From Zopfochytrium polystomum (lineage: Eukaryota > Chytridiomycota > Chytridiomycetes > Chytridiales > Chytridiaceae), in contig JAIVFJ010000088.1 in NCBI GenBank assembly GCA_025765615.1, forward strand, positions 1 through 64,000: a stretch of DNA of 64,000 nucleotides. The letters run 5' to 3'. The notes beneath the pieces were generated by a model. The model saw only the letters and a list, made by a program, of their open reading frames with translations. It was not told where the DNA came from and did not search any database. Below, piece by piece: positions 53,939 through 64,000 of this stretch (positions within the stretch are counted from its first letter, which is position 1; each line of letters starts with the position of its first letter). The translations under genes were made by a program, and so were the position numbers.

Positions 53939-54764
53939 CCTTCTCTCTCTCTCCTTACTTTGCCTTGCATCTCAGCACAAACCCACAAAACGAAACTGAA
54001 TATTTTTTTCTGTGTATCTGTCTGTCTGTCCTTCGCTCTCCCTGAGTGGCTTGGGGTGATCAGGGCGTTAACCCCAAGCTTTGGTCGAAGACCCTGACCA
54101 AGCAAGTGTGTCGCTATTAATGTGACCTGCCACACTACATACATTGTGGCCTGCCACTACCCAAATTGTACCTTCCACACTATGTACATTGTGGCCTGCC
54201 ACTTTTCATTTAATCCAGCAACAGGTTGCCTGTGTGCTGGATTACCTGTATCCAAGTGGCGAGGGTTTAAGGTTTTGCCTTTAAATATCGTAATTTTGTA
54301 AAGGGCAACCTTGGCAGCAGCGGGGTGCCAGCAGGCACCACAAGACCGACGGCCTGTCAGCTCCCTGTGTCGGGAAAAACGTGGGAAAACTGGCGGGGAA
54401 AGTTTGAGCGACAAAATCCCGTGCTTGCTTTCGAATATGGCCGCGCATATGTAATAATCAACAAGAAAGAAGAAGAAAACTTGTGTTTTGTGATTCCATC
54501 TCCTTCCGTCGCCTTGCAGGTCCTCTCTCTCCGCCTGTGTCACTGTCGTCGCCCCCGCTGTCACACTCATCCTCGTCGTCCCACCACCACACTTGCTGGC
54601 TCGCACGGCCGCTCGTATTTCAACACTCGTATTTTTGTGCTCACACAACTCTCTTTTTTTTTCTTCTTTTTTTTGTAGTTCTTCTTCCTCCATACAAATA
54701 ACGGGCCACCGCGTGACGACTGCGACGACCACGGCGGCCATCGACGACGACGACGGGGGCGAGG
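53939..54764. other. Intergenic with short direct repeats, upstream of ankyrin-like copy 2
   Basis: A 27-bp unit CACACTAYRTACATTGTGGC plus CTGCCAC occurs at about 54128-54154 and 54176-54202. The region from 54690 encodes an acidic Asp run in a frame different from the downstream ORF (see findings). Confidence 0.5.
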
Positions 54765-56789
54765 ATGATTACGGCGACGACAGCGATCTCGGCATCAGCG
54801 ATGACAACGACGACGACTGCGATGCCAACGCCGACGACTTCGAGACTGTCTCCTCTCCCCAAGAAAGGCCGCGATCTCGACGGCGCGGATGACGGCGTCG
54901 CCGGCGGCGTCTCCACCGACGCATCCACCGCCAACACTGCCGTCGAGCATCCTGACAACCCCGCGAGCATCGCCGACCCCGTCGCCGCGGCAGGAAGTCG
55001 TCCATCCGCGGCCGCCGCAGCGCCCACGCAGCTGCCCACGCGCGCCTTCCCGCTGGTCGGCGTCGTGTGCACGTACCTGAACGGACCCGAACGGTACCAG
55101 CTCGCGACGGTCGCGCGGCTGGCGCAGCACCAGGCGCTCGCGCTGTTTGCGATCCCTTCCGCGTCCATGGACCGCGCAAGCGCCCGCGGCATCGTCGATC
55201 TCCTGCAGTTCCGCCTGCGCAACGCCACCCTGCGTGTCGGCTGCCTCGACCCGCACGAGGCGCTCGCGTGGACGCTACACGCCCGCAACGTCCCGACTGC
55301 CTCGACCGCCTCCGCGTCGCCGCTCGTCATCGAGTGGTGGGAGCCCGACGGGTACACCCCCGCCGCCATCACCGGCGCTTCCAAAAACGGCCACCTGCAC
55401 GTCCTCCAGTGGTGGCAGTCCAGCAGCCTGCACATCAAGTTTGACATGCCCAAGATCTTGGAGTTTAACGATCTTCCCGCGATTGTCTGGGCTCGCATCG
55501 CCGGGCACGACAAGGTCGTGAGCTGGTGGGAGACTTGCCCCGACCCAGTCGCGCAGACGCTGGTGAAGTGGGCGAAGTATCCCGGGTTCTACGAAAGAAG
55601 GGGCTTGCCCGCGGCGCTGACTAGTTGGTGCTCCTCAGGGAGCACCGCCGAGTTGGACTGGTGCAAACGAAACAACGTGCTGCTCGAAGGAGAATCAGCA
55701 GCCGCAATCGCCACAGCAGCTGGCGGAGGAGGTCACATCAATGTCCTCGACTGGTGCAAATCCAATGGAGTCAAACTAGACGGTAAAGTCACCGCTTTTC
55801 TTGCAATCAAGAAAGGGCATGCCTTCGTGCTGCAGTGGCTCGTGGACAACGAAATATCCACTCCCTGGCACAAGCTGGACGTGTGCGCCCTTGTCGAAAG
55901 CGAAGCCTCCTACAACCGCATCCTCCCATGGTGGACGCACCGCTTTGGGCAGGCACCCGCCCTCACCAGGTCGGATCTCTCGAACGCGTGTTCCATTCCC
56001 ATCATGGCGCTTCTCGAGCGGGCCGCGCTGGAATCCGTCGGCAAGCGCGTGTACCTCAGCGTTTACGAAATGTCGCGAGCCGCGCGGAACGGGCATGTGC
56101 AAGTGTTCGAGTGGTACCTGAAGCAAGGCGCACCACCACCACCGGCGGCGTCGGCGGCCGCGGCGGCCGCGGCGCAGGGGCTGGCTGAGGTGAAGGTTCC
56201 ATTCCAGGTGGTGGACGCGGCCAGCGCGGGGGGCCAGACGGCGCTGCTGCAGTGGTTCAAGGACCGTGGCGTCCTGACAGAGTACACGGCCGCCGGGCTG
56301 CAGGCGGCGTGCAAGAACGGCGACGTCGCCGTCCTGGACTGGTGGCTGAACAGCGGGCTCCCGCTCGACCCCAACGCGCCCGACGGGGAGGTCGACCTGG
56401 CGCCGCTGTGCGCCGGCAAGCGGTACGTGCTCGAGTGGCTGCACCGCCGTCGGCAGTCGTCGTCATCGTCGTCGACTTCCGGTGCGCCACCGCCGCCGCC
56501 GCTCGAGGTGGACTTTGGGGAGCTGCTGCAGACGAGCGGCGGGGGCGAGGAGGACGTTGTCGACGCTCTGCAGTGGTGGAACGAGAGCGGCGCGTTCATC
56601 ACGTGGTCGGAGCGGTTCGCCGAGTCGCCGCCGGACAAGGTGCATTTGCTCGAGTGGTGGACAAAGGCGAGGCCGAAGCTGATATTCCCGTGGAGGAGCA
56701 AACGCGCGGGCGCCAGCAAAGCTGAACAGAGGTGGTGGCTGGAAAGCGTGAAGGGAGTGAAGAAAGGCGCGTGGGATCCGCCGACTTGA
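54765..56789 (+). CDS. Trp-rich ankyrin-like repeat protein, copy 2
   Basis: 674 codons from ATG 54765 (MITATTAISASAMTT). From residue about 60 onward (NTAVEHPDNPASIADP) it is homologous to copy 1 at 35849-37936, with the same ankyrin-like W-W units and the same end KKGAWDPPT. The start region of copy 1, an acidic tract, is encoded here in another frame (54720-54892), so this N-terminus is either replaced after an indel or mis-started. Identity to copy 1 is patchy: the first and last thirds are nearly identical, the middle (about 55430-55870) is clearly diverged. About 65 bp after the stop are shared too. Probably expressed as a family member, but the frame break leaves doubt. Confidence 0.7.
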   Translation: MITATTAISASAMTTTTTAMPTPTTSRLSPLPKKGRDLDGADDGVAGGVSTDASTANTAVEHPDNPASIADPVAAAGSRPSAAAAAPTQLPTRAFPLVGVVCTYLNGPERYQLATVARLAQHQALALFAIPSASMDRASARGIVDLLQFRLRNATLRVGCLDPHEALAWTLHARNVPTASTASASPLVIEWWEPDGYTPAAITGASKNGHLHVLQWWQSSSLHIKFDMPKILEFNDLPAIVWARIAGHDKVVSWWETCPDPVAQTLVKWAKYPGFYERRGLPAALTSWCSSGSTAELDWCKRNNVLLEGESAAAIATAAGGGGHINVLDWCKSNGVKLDGKVTAFLAIKKGHAFVLQWLVDNEISTPWHKLDVCALVESEASYNRILPWWTHRFGQAPALTRSDLSNACSIPIMALLERAALESVGKRVYLSVYEMSRAARNGHVQVFEWYLKQGAPPPPAASAAAAAAAQGLAEVKVPFQVVDAASAGGQTALLQWFKDRGVLTEYTAAGLQAACKNGDVAVLDWWLNSGLPLDPNAPDGEVDLAPLCAGKRYVLEWLHRRRQSSSSSSTSGAPPPPPLEVDFGELLQTSGGGEEDVVDALQWWNESGAFITWSERFAESPPDKVHLLEWWTKARPKLIFPWRSKRAGASKAEQRWWLESVKGVKKGAWDPPT

Positions 56790-58003
56790 TCATGCGGAGG
56801 GGCCCACCAGCAGAGACACTTGCGTTTGAAACTTTGACACGCCAACGTCACTCGAAAGCATCAAGCTCGGTGTAAGGTTTCAAATCAATAAGAGGATACC
56901 GACATAGTGCGACATTTTTCTTGTGATGTTCCCTAAGGTGATAACAGCACCCACTTTGCGCAGCATTTAAATTACCCGGAGGATAATGGCACAAGCTCAA
57001 CCCCACCCCACTTCGGTTCTATTCTACTCCCAACTCTACTCTGCGTCCTGAAGACATCATCGTCCCATCCATTCCGCATTCAGTCGTCACACCACGGGCT
57101 TTCGCACAAAGGAGCAGGGTCCCTGTCATTCAGTGTCAGGCCAGCGACGGCTAGGTTGGAGAGGATAATCGCCGCCCATGCAGATTCTGTAAATGATGGA
57201 AAGAAAGGCTTACAGAATTTCTAAGTGATGGCAATGATTTCAGGCCATCAGAGATTTTGGGAGAGTCCTAAATGCGAAAACCTGGCCTTTGTGAATGTTT
57301 CTTTCTAAGAGACCAAAGTATGCGTTTTCAGTAATATTCTTTTGTGTGCATCCTCCTTCAGGCAACCTATTGCAATATAAATGCATGAAAAAGAAAACTA
57401 GAAAAGTTCCACCTCCTTAATCTGGAATTCTGGATAGGAATATTATACTCTGAGAAGCCGTCATAGTGCAGACTGATTACTACTTGTCAAGCAGGAGTGT
57501 CAGGATTTGACTTCAGATCTGTCAAGCTTCCTCAACTCACTGAGTAGAGAGAAAGGAATCATGGTTTCATAGGACTTTCTTCTTAGCTCCTTTTTCTTTT
57601 CCTCCCAAAAATACCTTCCCTGGGAGAAGCAGTCTCGTTAACAACTCAAACCTCCCCTGCAACCATGACAACTATGGCAGAGGACTAACCGTTGATTTTT
57701 TGGGATGAAATGTCTGCAGGGCTGGAAAACTTTTGTCTTTTGGGGCTGTTGCGACAGAAAATTTCACAGAAAAAAACATCTGTGCTAATTCGAAAACTGA
57801 GCCAACCAGCAAAAACCTTATTTATATATTATTTTGCGGAAATTTTCCCGTCCCCAAACAGACCCTGTCATCCTTAAATAAATTGTGGATTTCTATTTCA
57901 AGACCTTGAAAAGATAGGAAGGCATGTCAACAAACCGACAGATTAGAGTGAACCATGACAATATGCTCCAACTTGTATGGTGACGGTGGTATGTTTGTAT
58001 ATG
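56790..58003. other. No gene recognised
   Basis: 1.2 kb of ordinary-looking intergenic sequence after the ankyrin-like gene. Short ORFs only. No repeat shared with the rest of the window was noticed beyond the first 65 bp. Confidence 0.55.
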
Positions 58004-58112
58004 TGTGAGACTTTGCACTCTAAATCTCCTCACCCTGGGCTGAAGGTGAAAATACTAAATACCAATCCTATCTAATGAAAAGGGCAAAAGAAAGGGTCTA
58101 GGGGTCACCAGA
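58004..58112 (-). mobile_element. Element A, terminal fragment cut by LTR G
   Basis: TGTGAGACTTTGCACTCTAA to GGGGTCACCAGA corresponds to the last 109 bp of A in reverse orientation. It stops exactly where LTR G begins at 58113, so G was inserted into, or recombined with, an A copy. Confidence 0.7.
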
Positions 58113-58420
58113 TGTTATGAATCACCCTCTGGAACCTTCTGGAACCTTCTAGAACATTCCTTCCTGGAACTTTGTGGGACTTTCTGGAACCTTCTTTGCT
58201 TTCCTGACTTGTCTTGTTGTCATTCGTATCATTGGTATCATTGTATTACTAATTGCTCTTTCTGGAACTTTCTTTGAGTCTTGACAAGGAACACTCTCAA
58301 AAGGTATAAAAGGGGGATGGGGGACCTGTCCCATCCCTCAAGTGAATTATTGTTTCCAATACAATCATCACTCCTCTCAGTTCCTTGTCTGCCTTGTCCT
58401 GTCCTGCCCTGTTCCTGACA
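58113..58420 (+). repeat. LTR family G, copy 1, 308 bp
   Basis: TGTTATGAATCACC to GTTCCTGACA. Same length and termini as the solo copy at 62468-62775. TATA-like GGTATAAAAGGGGG at 58314. Followed 40 bp later by a gypsy-like gag start, so this is a 5' LTR. Confidence 0.85.
58314..58321 (+). promoter_or_regulatory. TATA-like box of LTR G
   Basis: GTATAAAAG, conserved in all three G copies, about 100 bp before the LTR end. Confidence 0.5.
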
Positions 58421-58460
58421 TCATAATTCACTTCACCCTCTCCTACTACCCCCTGCCATC

Positions 58461-58844
58461 ATGTCTGACCCAAACAACACCTTCCCTGATGCAACTGCCT
58501 TCCAAGCCTTGATGGACCAATTACAAGCCCTTTCAAGACAGACACACCAACTTCAAGAACAAGTCCTCCACCAGCAGCACCAGCTTCAACAACAACTTCA
58601 CCAACACGAACATCTAGCTCTTCCCCTGCCCCAAACCAACCCAGCCCTGACAAATTCAATGGGCTGGCAAGGACCTCAAGAACTTTATGGCCACTGTGGA
58701 GAATGTCATCCTTCTCCAACCTTCACTGTCAAGGACTGCCCAAGGAAGAAGCACCCAAACTCCCAGCTCCAGCTCACTGAGGGGCGATCCCACAAACACA
58801 CATCTCCACTTCATTCACTCCTTCCACTCACTCACTCAGAGTAG
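58461..58844 (+). pseudogene. gag: Ty3/gypsy-type gag N-terminal stub
   Basis: ATG at 58461 (MSDPNNTFPDATAFQ) starts a Gln/His-rich coiled-coil-like stretch as in gypsy gag. After about 55 codons the expected P.KFNG...LKNFMATVEN motif appears in another frame (58648-58705), so one indel breaks it. The homologous gag then ends and a fragment of LTR D (58786-58853) follows. Only the first 90 or so codons of gag remain. Gypsy assignment is from this motif and the Q/H-rich start and is moderately sure. Confidence 0.6.
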
Positions 58845-58853
58845 ACTGTTTAC
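58786..58853 (+). repeat. LTR D fragment (3' end)
   Basis: CACATCTCCACTTCATTCAC to GTAGACTGTTTACA matches the last 65 bp of LTR D. Confidence 0.65.
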
Positions 58854-58994
58854 ACAGTTCACAAATCCCAGCCAAGAACTCAAGTTCCACAGTTCACAGC
58901 TCACAGTCAAGATTCAAGTAGAGCTCATAGAGCTCACAGTCATGGCCAAGACTTTAGTTCACATAACCCACAGTCAAAGATTCAAGTACCACAG

Positions 58995-60352
58995 TGTGAG
59001 ACTACACCAAGGTCTCAGTGATAAAGTCTAGGGATTTTATTTGCAAAAACAAGTGTACCTGTCATAAAACCGCAAGGATTGGGACTCCTATTATTTTTCC
59101 TGGTTCCTGGTTCTTTAGTTTCCACGGCGTTATCAAAGTGTATTTACAGCTAACCCGTCTTTATTATTGGCCTGCTTTTACTACTTGTCTAAACAGTTTC
59201 CGTTGTGCCAGGGTTTTCTCAACATCTTTTCTTTTTCGGTGACTAACGGAGACTGCCTGGCTGCCTAGGGATGGGTGCCTGACAGACTGTACCCCAAGCC
59301 CGCCTAATTTATTAGTTATTTTCGGCACTTGTACATACACGCATAGGGTTGGGAGGACTTAGAGCATTGGTGGTGGATGCTCCAAGTCAAGGGGGTTGTC
59401 TTGTCAATTTTCTCCCTCTCTGTTTTTGGGCCATTTCTCTTTTTCCTTTTTTCTTCAATCTGATTTCTGTCCTTTGGCACCAATACAGAGTCCCTTCAAA
59501 TCCATCTGGCTCACAACAGTGAGGGTAGTGAGAGGTGGTACAGACCCAGGTGAGTCCATGGTCCCTTCAGGGGGTCCTCTTAAGGGGCTGCGGGTTGGGG
59601 AATGCAGCTGGCCCCCCACCACCAACTGTGTGACACTGCTGGCTCTCTGTTGGAATGAGGATCACACTCGCCTGCCGCAGAGGCGACAGTGACAGCATTG
59701 TTGAGCCTGCAAGGGTGTTGGTGGCCGGTAGCACAGCCCCCGACACCTGAGAGTTCGATCTACGAGTGCCTGCCTCAGTTCCCTTGCTGTGAGAGTGAGA
59801 TGTGTGAGTACGAGTTTGATGCAATAAAGCACGTTGGTCGAGTGATCATGCCGACACAGCCTGGCGGGGTGCGTGTACAATCGCAGGTGTTTCTGTGTGC
59901 GAGTTCCCTGCTGTCGACCTTCTGACCCCTACATAGTCAACTCCCTTCTCTCTCTCCCCCCCGTCGCTGGTGACGACGAGGGCTCCTGCAGCACCACCTG
60001 TGACGAGGGGCGCTAGGTCGCACCCTGTCTGTCCCGTCACTATTAACCGCTCCTTTTGCATTTGAGATTAGGTTCCTGAGATAAAACCCCTGGTTCCCTC
60101 TTCTCTCTCTTTATTCTGCGGTTGTGTTGCACCCTCAGGAGTGCCCTTCTGTTTCCCCTCGCATCAGCCCACAGCCACGCGAGTAATCAGTGCTCCAGCA
60201 CTGATCCCTCAGAGGATTGTCCCTCTGAATGTTCATTCTTTGTGTTTGAGACCCCTGTTAGACAGATCAGTAGGGATACTTCGTGGACTAGGCAAGTAGT
60301 AGGGTTGAAACAACAGCCCAATGAAGTTAGTTTTAGCCTATTATTTGCTTTT
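58995..60352 (+). mobile_element. Element B, copy 3, 3'-truncated
   Basis: Begins TGTGAGACTACACC and follows element B to CTATTATTTGCTTT at 60352, where homology stops about 60-70 bp short of the end and element X begins. The left flank ACAG finds no partner, as expected for a truncated copy. Confidence 0.75.
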
Positions 60353-60670
60353 ATGAGATCCTCTACATCTCTGAAGGCTCATCCCATTGTCTTGTGGATA
60401 TGTGGGGAAAGGACAAGTCATCAATGATGGGGAACTCCTGGTTCTAAGGGCCAGTACCCTGGTGTTGGTGTTAATACTACTCTCTATGTATGCTCTGAAA
60501 GCACAGATATACCAATCAACAACTGTCATGACTTCCTCAACACCTGCTGCTGTAACTCCTGTTCCATCTACACTAGTCGAGCTGGACACCATCATGGTTG
60601 ATATGCCTGCCAGCCTTCCTGACAGGCCTGTCAACACACTTGCAGAAGTGGCCCAGTTCAATGACATGCA

Positions 60671-61003
60671 GTGGCCCGTTTCTTCAACAACATCACCCCA
60701 ACCCCTGAGGAAATTACTCTTTCCTCAGCGTACTCTGTGCCTGGAAACAATGCGCTTATCAACGTGTTTAGCAACATCTTCAAAGGATCCACCAGCAGCC
60801 CTGTCACTCCAACTGCTCTTGCTGCTGCCGCTGCTGCTGCTGCTACTCTGTCAGTGCCTGTCCCTGTCAGTGTGCCGCCTGCCAATAATTCTGAGGATAT
60901 TAGTAACACAGACAAGGATATGCTTGAGAGTGCTATCATTCTTGCTGAGCATTTTGGAAGTAGGCCTGTTAGCCACTCTTCTTCCCTGCATGCTGAACCC
61001 TGA
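60671..61003 (+). pseudogene. Element X ORF1 C-terminal part, copy 2
   Basis: Open to AEP-stop at 61003 with SSAYSVPGNNALINVFSNIF, an Ala run, and EDISNTDKDMLESAI. The N-terminal portion (AEVAQFNDMQW) is in a different frame, so an indel lies near 60672. Same product as 12716-13197; not recognised. Confidence 0.4.
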
Positions 61004-61246
61004 GTTGTTTTCAGGCGTTTTTCTGTTTTGTTGGCCAAGAAGCTGCACAAATAGAAATAAAACTTGTTTTTCTTGTTTCAACTAATCCTGGACCTATGCC
61101 CATTTTTGTTAACAAAGTTGAAAAACTTTGGTTGTGGTGCCAACCAGTGGCATCAAAAAAGTATAAAGGGAGGGCCCTCCTGGGTCCCCCCCTCCCCTTT
61201 CCCCACTTGCCCGTTCAACAAGTGTGAACTCATAAGAAGCTATGCC

Positions 61247-61444
61247 ATGGTTGACTGTGTACCTGACACCAAACATGATGCTGATAGGCCTGCCACTGCG
61301 GAAGCAGGTTCTGACACACGCCGCCGCACCATTGTCACACTGGGTGATGCTACTGTTGTTGCTATTGCCAACAAGACCTTTCCTGACCAACCAGTAGGCA
61401 AGGAGGTGGTGCACCAATATGTATCATCACTAACTCTGGTATAA
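61247..61444 (+). CDS. Element X small ORF (65 aa), copy 2
   Basis: ATG (MVDCVPDTKHDADRP) to TAA, matching the copy at 12264-12461 in length. A TATA-like box is 86 bp upstream. Unknown function. Confidence 0.35.
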   Translation: MVDCVPDTKHDADRPATAEAGSDTRRRTIVTLGDATVVAIANKTFPDQPVGKEVVHQYVSSLTLV

Positions 61445-61720
61445 GGGTATTGTCATTGACGCTGATGGTGACAATGATGAGAGTGGACTTCCACAGCAAG
61501 GGTTCGTCCAACTTGAGGCTTGAGTCTTTGTCTTCACCTGCCACTCTGCTCTCACAGATGACAATCTTCACAGACCGCATGGACTTAGTGAAACCACAAT
61601 GGCTTACTTACCATTTTCCTGCTCAACCACTGTCTGTCCAGCACATCAACCTCCCGTACTTGTTGTTTCTTCAACCTGACAGCTCTTGGGTTTGCAAACC
61701 CTAAACTGTTGCCCCACCAC

Positions 61721-62467
61721 AACCTGACACCTTGCGTCATGTTGTTACAAGCACCACTAAATCCCGCACGGTTAATGGTCACAAAATCTCAATTCCTGGT
61801 TCCACTCCTCCACCTGCCCGTTTTCCTAATGGGCCTGACGCTGTGCCTGTCACTCCGTCTCCCTCTGACACACTTCCAGCCCCTCTGCCAGAAAGCCTCT
61901 TGAACAACCCCCCTGTTTTTTGAGGGTCCTTTGGAAGCGAACAGTTGAGTTAAAAGTCCTGAAGATAGCCACACCACCTTCCACTCTCCTGCTGATGGCA
62001 GAAGAATAATTACCAGTGTCTTGCATCGCTGAGACCCCAGAGGAGGAGGACGAGGAACAAACTCCTCCCCACTTGTGTATTTCAGTGACACGATGAGGGC
62101 ATGGGTGCATCTAGGCAACCCCACCAAGCAAGTGTGTCACCTGCCTCCTTCATCACAGCCTCGGACCAAGTTGTCGTTGCTCCTACCTCTACCAGGGTAG
62201 AGACCAACAACTCTACCGACCCTGTGTGTGCCTCTTACTGCTTACCAGTCAGTTCTGCCCAACAGAAGCCGAGTCCTTGATTCAGGTTGTAGGAGTTGTC
62301 TGCACAGACTGTGGAAGTTGCAGCGGCCAACCTTGTACCTGCTCTCTGGAGATAGTATCTCCGACTATCCAACCGCCACCTGTTCCCCGCCGAACCGCGG
62401 AAACCAGTTAATCGTCTCACGAAGCCTGTCTGACAGGAATGCCAAGTGTTGTGGGACACAAGTCACA
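61721..62467. other. Decayed repeat-like sequence, no gene
   Basis: Pro/Ser-rich short ORFs in several frames suggest decayed coding DNA, possibly more of element X. Positions 62222-62264 match the 5' end of LTR D in reverse orientation. Confidence 0.35.
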
Positions 62468-62775
62468 TGTCAGGAACAGGGCAGGACAGGACAAGGCAGA
62501 CAAGGAACTGAGAGGAGTGATGATTGTATTGGAAACAATAATTCACTTGAGGGATGGGACAGGTCCCCCATCCCCCTTTTATACCTTTTGAGAGTGTTCC
62601 TTGTCAAGACTCAAAGAAAGTTCCAGAAAGAGCAATTAGTAATACAATGATACCAATGATACCAATGACAACAAGACAAGTCAGGAAAGCAAAGAAGGTT
62701 CCAGAAGGTTCCACAAGGTTCCATGAAGGAATGTTCTAGAAGGTTCCAGAAGGTTCCAGAGGGTGATTCATAACA
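62468..62775 (-). repeat. Solo LTR G with 5-bp target duplication TCACA
   Basis: Read leftward: TGTTATGAATCACC from 62775 to CCTGACA at 62468, 308 bp. TCACA occurs at 62463-62467 and 62776-62780. Confirms the LTR ends of family G. Confidence 0.9.
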
Positions 62776-63524
62776 TCACACAACACCTGTCAGCCACGCA
62801 TCATCTCCAAGTGCAACCCTAGACTCTGCCGCGCCTTTTGGCCACTCCAAACGCTAATCCACCGCCGTTCTGCAGCGCGCAAAACAAGCACCAGCGCCAG
62901 CGGCCCTGCTGCAACTGCCGCTCAGCAAAACAAGCTGGTAAAGCCCACCTGCGACGCCAGCGCCAAAGCACCACTTTGACGCAAAAACAGCGTACAAGCT
63001 ACCACTTCTTCAGCATCTTGTACGGCACTGATCCCACAAACGTCACTTTGTCCGCAGTCACGACCCTCCAAGCAGAGCAGCTTCAATCCTTTGCAAGCTG
63101 CAGAATGCGGAGGGCTAGAACTGCGAGGTGTGCAAACTACGAGGTGGTGCGGCGCTGTGCAAGAACTCTGTTGTGTCAGTGTGACTTTGAAGGAGAAAGA
63201 AGACTGCAGTGAAGAGAGAGGAAAGGAGTAGAAAATCAGAACAACAGAAATCGTGGAAAGCAGATTTGCATGGGAGCACTGCCTAGCCATTGACTTTATC
63301 ATATCAGCGCCAAGTTGGAGAGTTTGGTACTATCACCCTGTCGCTACAGGACAGCCTGAGCCAGTGTTCTTTCTGTCGCAGTGCCTCATGAGGCACCTGG
63401 TCTGAGGTTGACAGATTTTGCCTCATGTCACTGACTGATTGTCACTGAACAGCTGTGATTGCACTGTGCATTGCATCACTGTCCACTGGTGGTGGTGGGA
63501 CGGCAGTCGATCCGGCACCAACCT

Positions 63525-63558
<34 letters not shown>

Positions 63559-63886
63559 AACGTTTATCCACTCGAGATGTTATTCTGCTTGGCCTAAATC
63601 AACAAATTTGAATCCAAATGCTGCATTCCCAAGTGGGTTTGGTTTTTGTTTTCTTTTTTTTTTTTCTTTCAGTTTTTCCTTTTCCTTTTTTTCTATATCT
63701 CTCGTTTTGGATGGAACCCAAAAGGAGAAACGAAACACGGTTGGTGGCGGGTCCGCTGTGTCTGTCTGCCTGTCTGTCTGCCGCCTGCTGCAGCAGCAGG
63801 AGAAGCCCTTGTTGCTTGTTGGGACTGGGACCCCATCTTATATTTAGTCTGTCTACTCACAACGTACAACGCCGAATCAAAATTGC

Positions 63887-63924
<38 letters not shown>

Positions 63925-64000
63925 GAGAGAGAGTGAGAGAGAGAGAGAGATAGCCGTTTTCTTTGTTTCATATCTCGCACCTCATTGTCATCAGGGCCGG
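62776..64000. other. Intergenic with A31 and (GA)n tracts
   Basis: A31 at 63526-63556 may be the tail of a retroposed sequence. (GA)n at 63891-63950. An open stretch at 62838-63212 lacks an ATG start and any known domain. Confidence 0.5.
63891..63950. repeat. (GA)n microsatellite
   Basis: About 60 bases of GA units with two GTGA interruptions. Confidence 0.95.

Larger units (their letters stand above)
60353..61720 (+). mobile_element. Element X, copy 2
   Basis: Inverted relative to copy 1 at 12094-13740. Contains ORF1 (in two frames: 60387-60672 then 60671-61003), AATAAAAC at 61056, TATA-like GTATAAAGGG at 61161, and the 65-codon ORF at 61247. Beyond about 61600 similarity to copy 1 ends because copy 1 is cut by copia. 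The sequence from 61600 to 61720 (PTTTCPAHQ-type ORF) may be more of X. Confidence 0.5.

Overview
The window looks like nuclear DNA of a zoosporic, early-diverging fungus, most likely a chytrid. That placement is an inference. It rests on short GT-AG introns (about 43-98 nt), a fungal-style C2H2 regulator, an RNF113/Cwc24 splicing factor, and a family of Trp-rich ankyrin-like proteins. No rRNA or intact tRNA was found to fix the taxon.

Layout. (1) 1-2.9 kb: the broken gag end and probable 5' LTR/leader of a Ty1/copia element on the minus strand, with two minisatellites. (2) 2.9-7.7 kb: an island holding a frameshifted relic of a DNA-dependent RNA polymerase largest subunit, best explained as an endogenised large DNA virus or a linear-plasmid fossil, plus unrecognised broken ORFs. 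(3) 7.7-12.1 kb: a second copia element with an open 1230-codon protease-integrase-RT-RNase H frame but damaged gag and no LTRs; at 12,093 it joins a different two-copy element, X. (4) 15.4-20.0 kb: a 1.45 kb TGTGAG-ended element (family B) next to a 3'-truncated copia element with LTR D. (5) 20.9-35 kb: the main genic block, all on the plus strand: a two-finger C2H2 protein, a 1168-aa low-complexity protein, a STYX-like phosphatase-fold protein, and a formin with an N-terminal PTEN phosphatase-C2 module. (6) 35.8-38 kb: an ankyrin-like gene on the minus strand, with a mosaic inverted paralogue at 54.8-56.8 kb. (7) 38.4-40.8 kb: head-to-head LTRs (family C) and a solo LTR D. (8) 41.7-43.6 kb: RNF113/Cwc24 and a glyoxalase-fold (VOC) protein, convergent. 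(9) 43.8-64 kb: nested repeats, including a dead IS630/Tc1-type transposase, B interrupted by A, a second full copy of A, gypsy-type LTR G copies with a gag stub, and a second copy of X.

The conserved genes are read as working genes: six with normal introns or full-length frames. Most element ORFs are decayed. Several element boundaries are fixed by target-site duplications visible in the sequence: TTTC and ATTA for A, GATA for B, GAGGT for D, TCACA for G. The most unusual genes are the PTEN-C2-FH2 formin and the neighbouring STYX-like protein, which keeps the Cys that animal STYX has lost. The most unusual non-coding items are the A/B element families, with A carrying tRNA-like modules, and the RNA polymerase fossil.
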